DNA of 12,201 nt, from assembly GCA_035266685.1 (NCBI GenBank), contig DATFMX010000148.1, positions 1 to 12,201 on the forward strand, written 5' to 3'. Positions 11,977 to 12,201 of this stretch are shown one piece after another (the stretch's first letter is position 1; the number at the start of each line of letters is the position of its first letter). The notes under the pieces are model-generated. The model was not told the origin of the DNA and did not search any database. It worked only from the letters and a program-made list of their open reading frames with translations. The DNA comes from VRUE01 sp035266685 (lineage in GTDB: Bacteria; Actinomycetota; Thermoleophilia; Solirubrobacterales; 70-9). Made by a program: the position numbers and the translations under genes.

Positions 11977-12201
11977 ATGTCCCGACTGCTCTTCTTCACC
12001 CAGGAGGCCTTCCGCGCGCTGCGCCGCAACGGCGCCCCGAGCATGGCCGCCGTCGTCACGACGATCGTCACCGTGATCCTGCTCGGCGTGCTGATCCCGA
12101 TCTTCCAGACGACGCAGGCGAAGAGCAACCAGGTGCGCGACAGCCTCGAGTTCCGGGTCGCGATCTACGACGACGCGACGCGGGCCGAAATCAACCAGCT
12201 G
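11977..12201 (+). CDS. ftsX: Cell-division protein FtsX, N-terminal part
   Basis: Membrane partner of FtsE; only the first 75 codons are inside the window. The start MSRLLFFTQEAFRALRRNG is a cytoplasmic amphipathic segment typical of FtsX. A transmembrane helix (about 23-43) follows, then the start of the extracytoplasmic domain with VRDSLEFRVAIYDDA. The ATG lies three bases after the ftsE stop with no clear ribosome site, so translation is probably coupled. The remaining helices lie beyond the edge. Confidence 0.92.
   Translation, partial: MSRLLFFTQEAFRALRRNGAPSMAAVVTTIVTVILLGVLIPIFQTTQAKSNQVRDSLEFRVAIYDDATRAEINQL

Overview
The window is about 12.2 kb of very GC-rich, densely coded bacterial DNA with extreme G/C at third codon positions. 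Several genes have no Shine-Dalgarno sequence but carry a TANNNT hexamer 6-7 nt before the start codon, as expected for leaderless transcripts. With the ftsE-ftsX pair and the general protein style, this suggests a high-GC actinobacterium, perhaps class Thermoleophilia (Solirubrobacterales-like). The phylum is a reasonable inference; the class is a guess.

Layout. Positions 1-528 (minus) hold the N-terminal part of a MutM/Fpg-family DNA glycosylase. It diverges from nadA (quinolinate synthase, NAD synthesis) and a short-form single-chain transketolase, both plus strand. After tkt comes a small island (about 3518-3988). Two nearly identical 48-bp hairpin-forming repeats bracket a gene for an 87-residue membrane-anchored low-complexity protein. 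A minus-strand operon (3990-6433) then encodes an OmpR-family response regulator, its HAMP-type sensor kinase, and a small membrane-anchored Pro/Lys/His-rich protein.

Diverging from the regulator is a tightly overlapping plus-strand operon (6573-10415). It encodes two small anchored low-complexity proteins, an ApbE-type FMN transferase, a ferric-reductase-like di-heme membrane protein, a ferredoxin reductase and a 3Cys/1His ferredoxin. I read this as a possible transmembrane electron-transfer module under two-component control: NADH -> flavoprotein -> ferredoxin -> di-heme membrane protein -> an extracytoplasmic acceptor. The flavin-carrying substrate expected for ApbE is not visible. The intergenic region between regulator and operon carries tandem 11-bp direct repeats of PhoB/OmpR geometry. 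Similar repeats precede the isolated small gene at 3664, which suggests a shared regulon.

Positions 10435-10893 (minus) hold an NTF2/SnoaL-like gene interrupted by an in-frame TAG. The last 1.1 kb begins the ftsE-ftsX cell-division operon, with ftsX cut by the window end.

The main oddities are the redox/regulatory unit and its shared boxes, the 48-bp repeat pair, and a roughly 94-nt imperfect palindrome in the last codons of the di-heme gene that appears to have replaced its C-terminus. Three of the four small anchored proteins end in Asp-Asp. No tRNA, rRNA, CRISPR array or transposase gene was seen.
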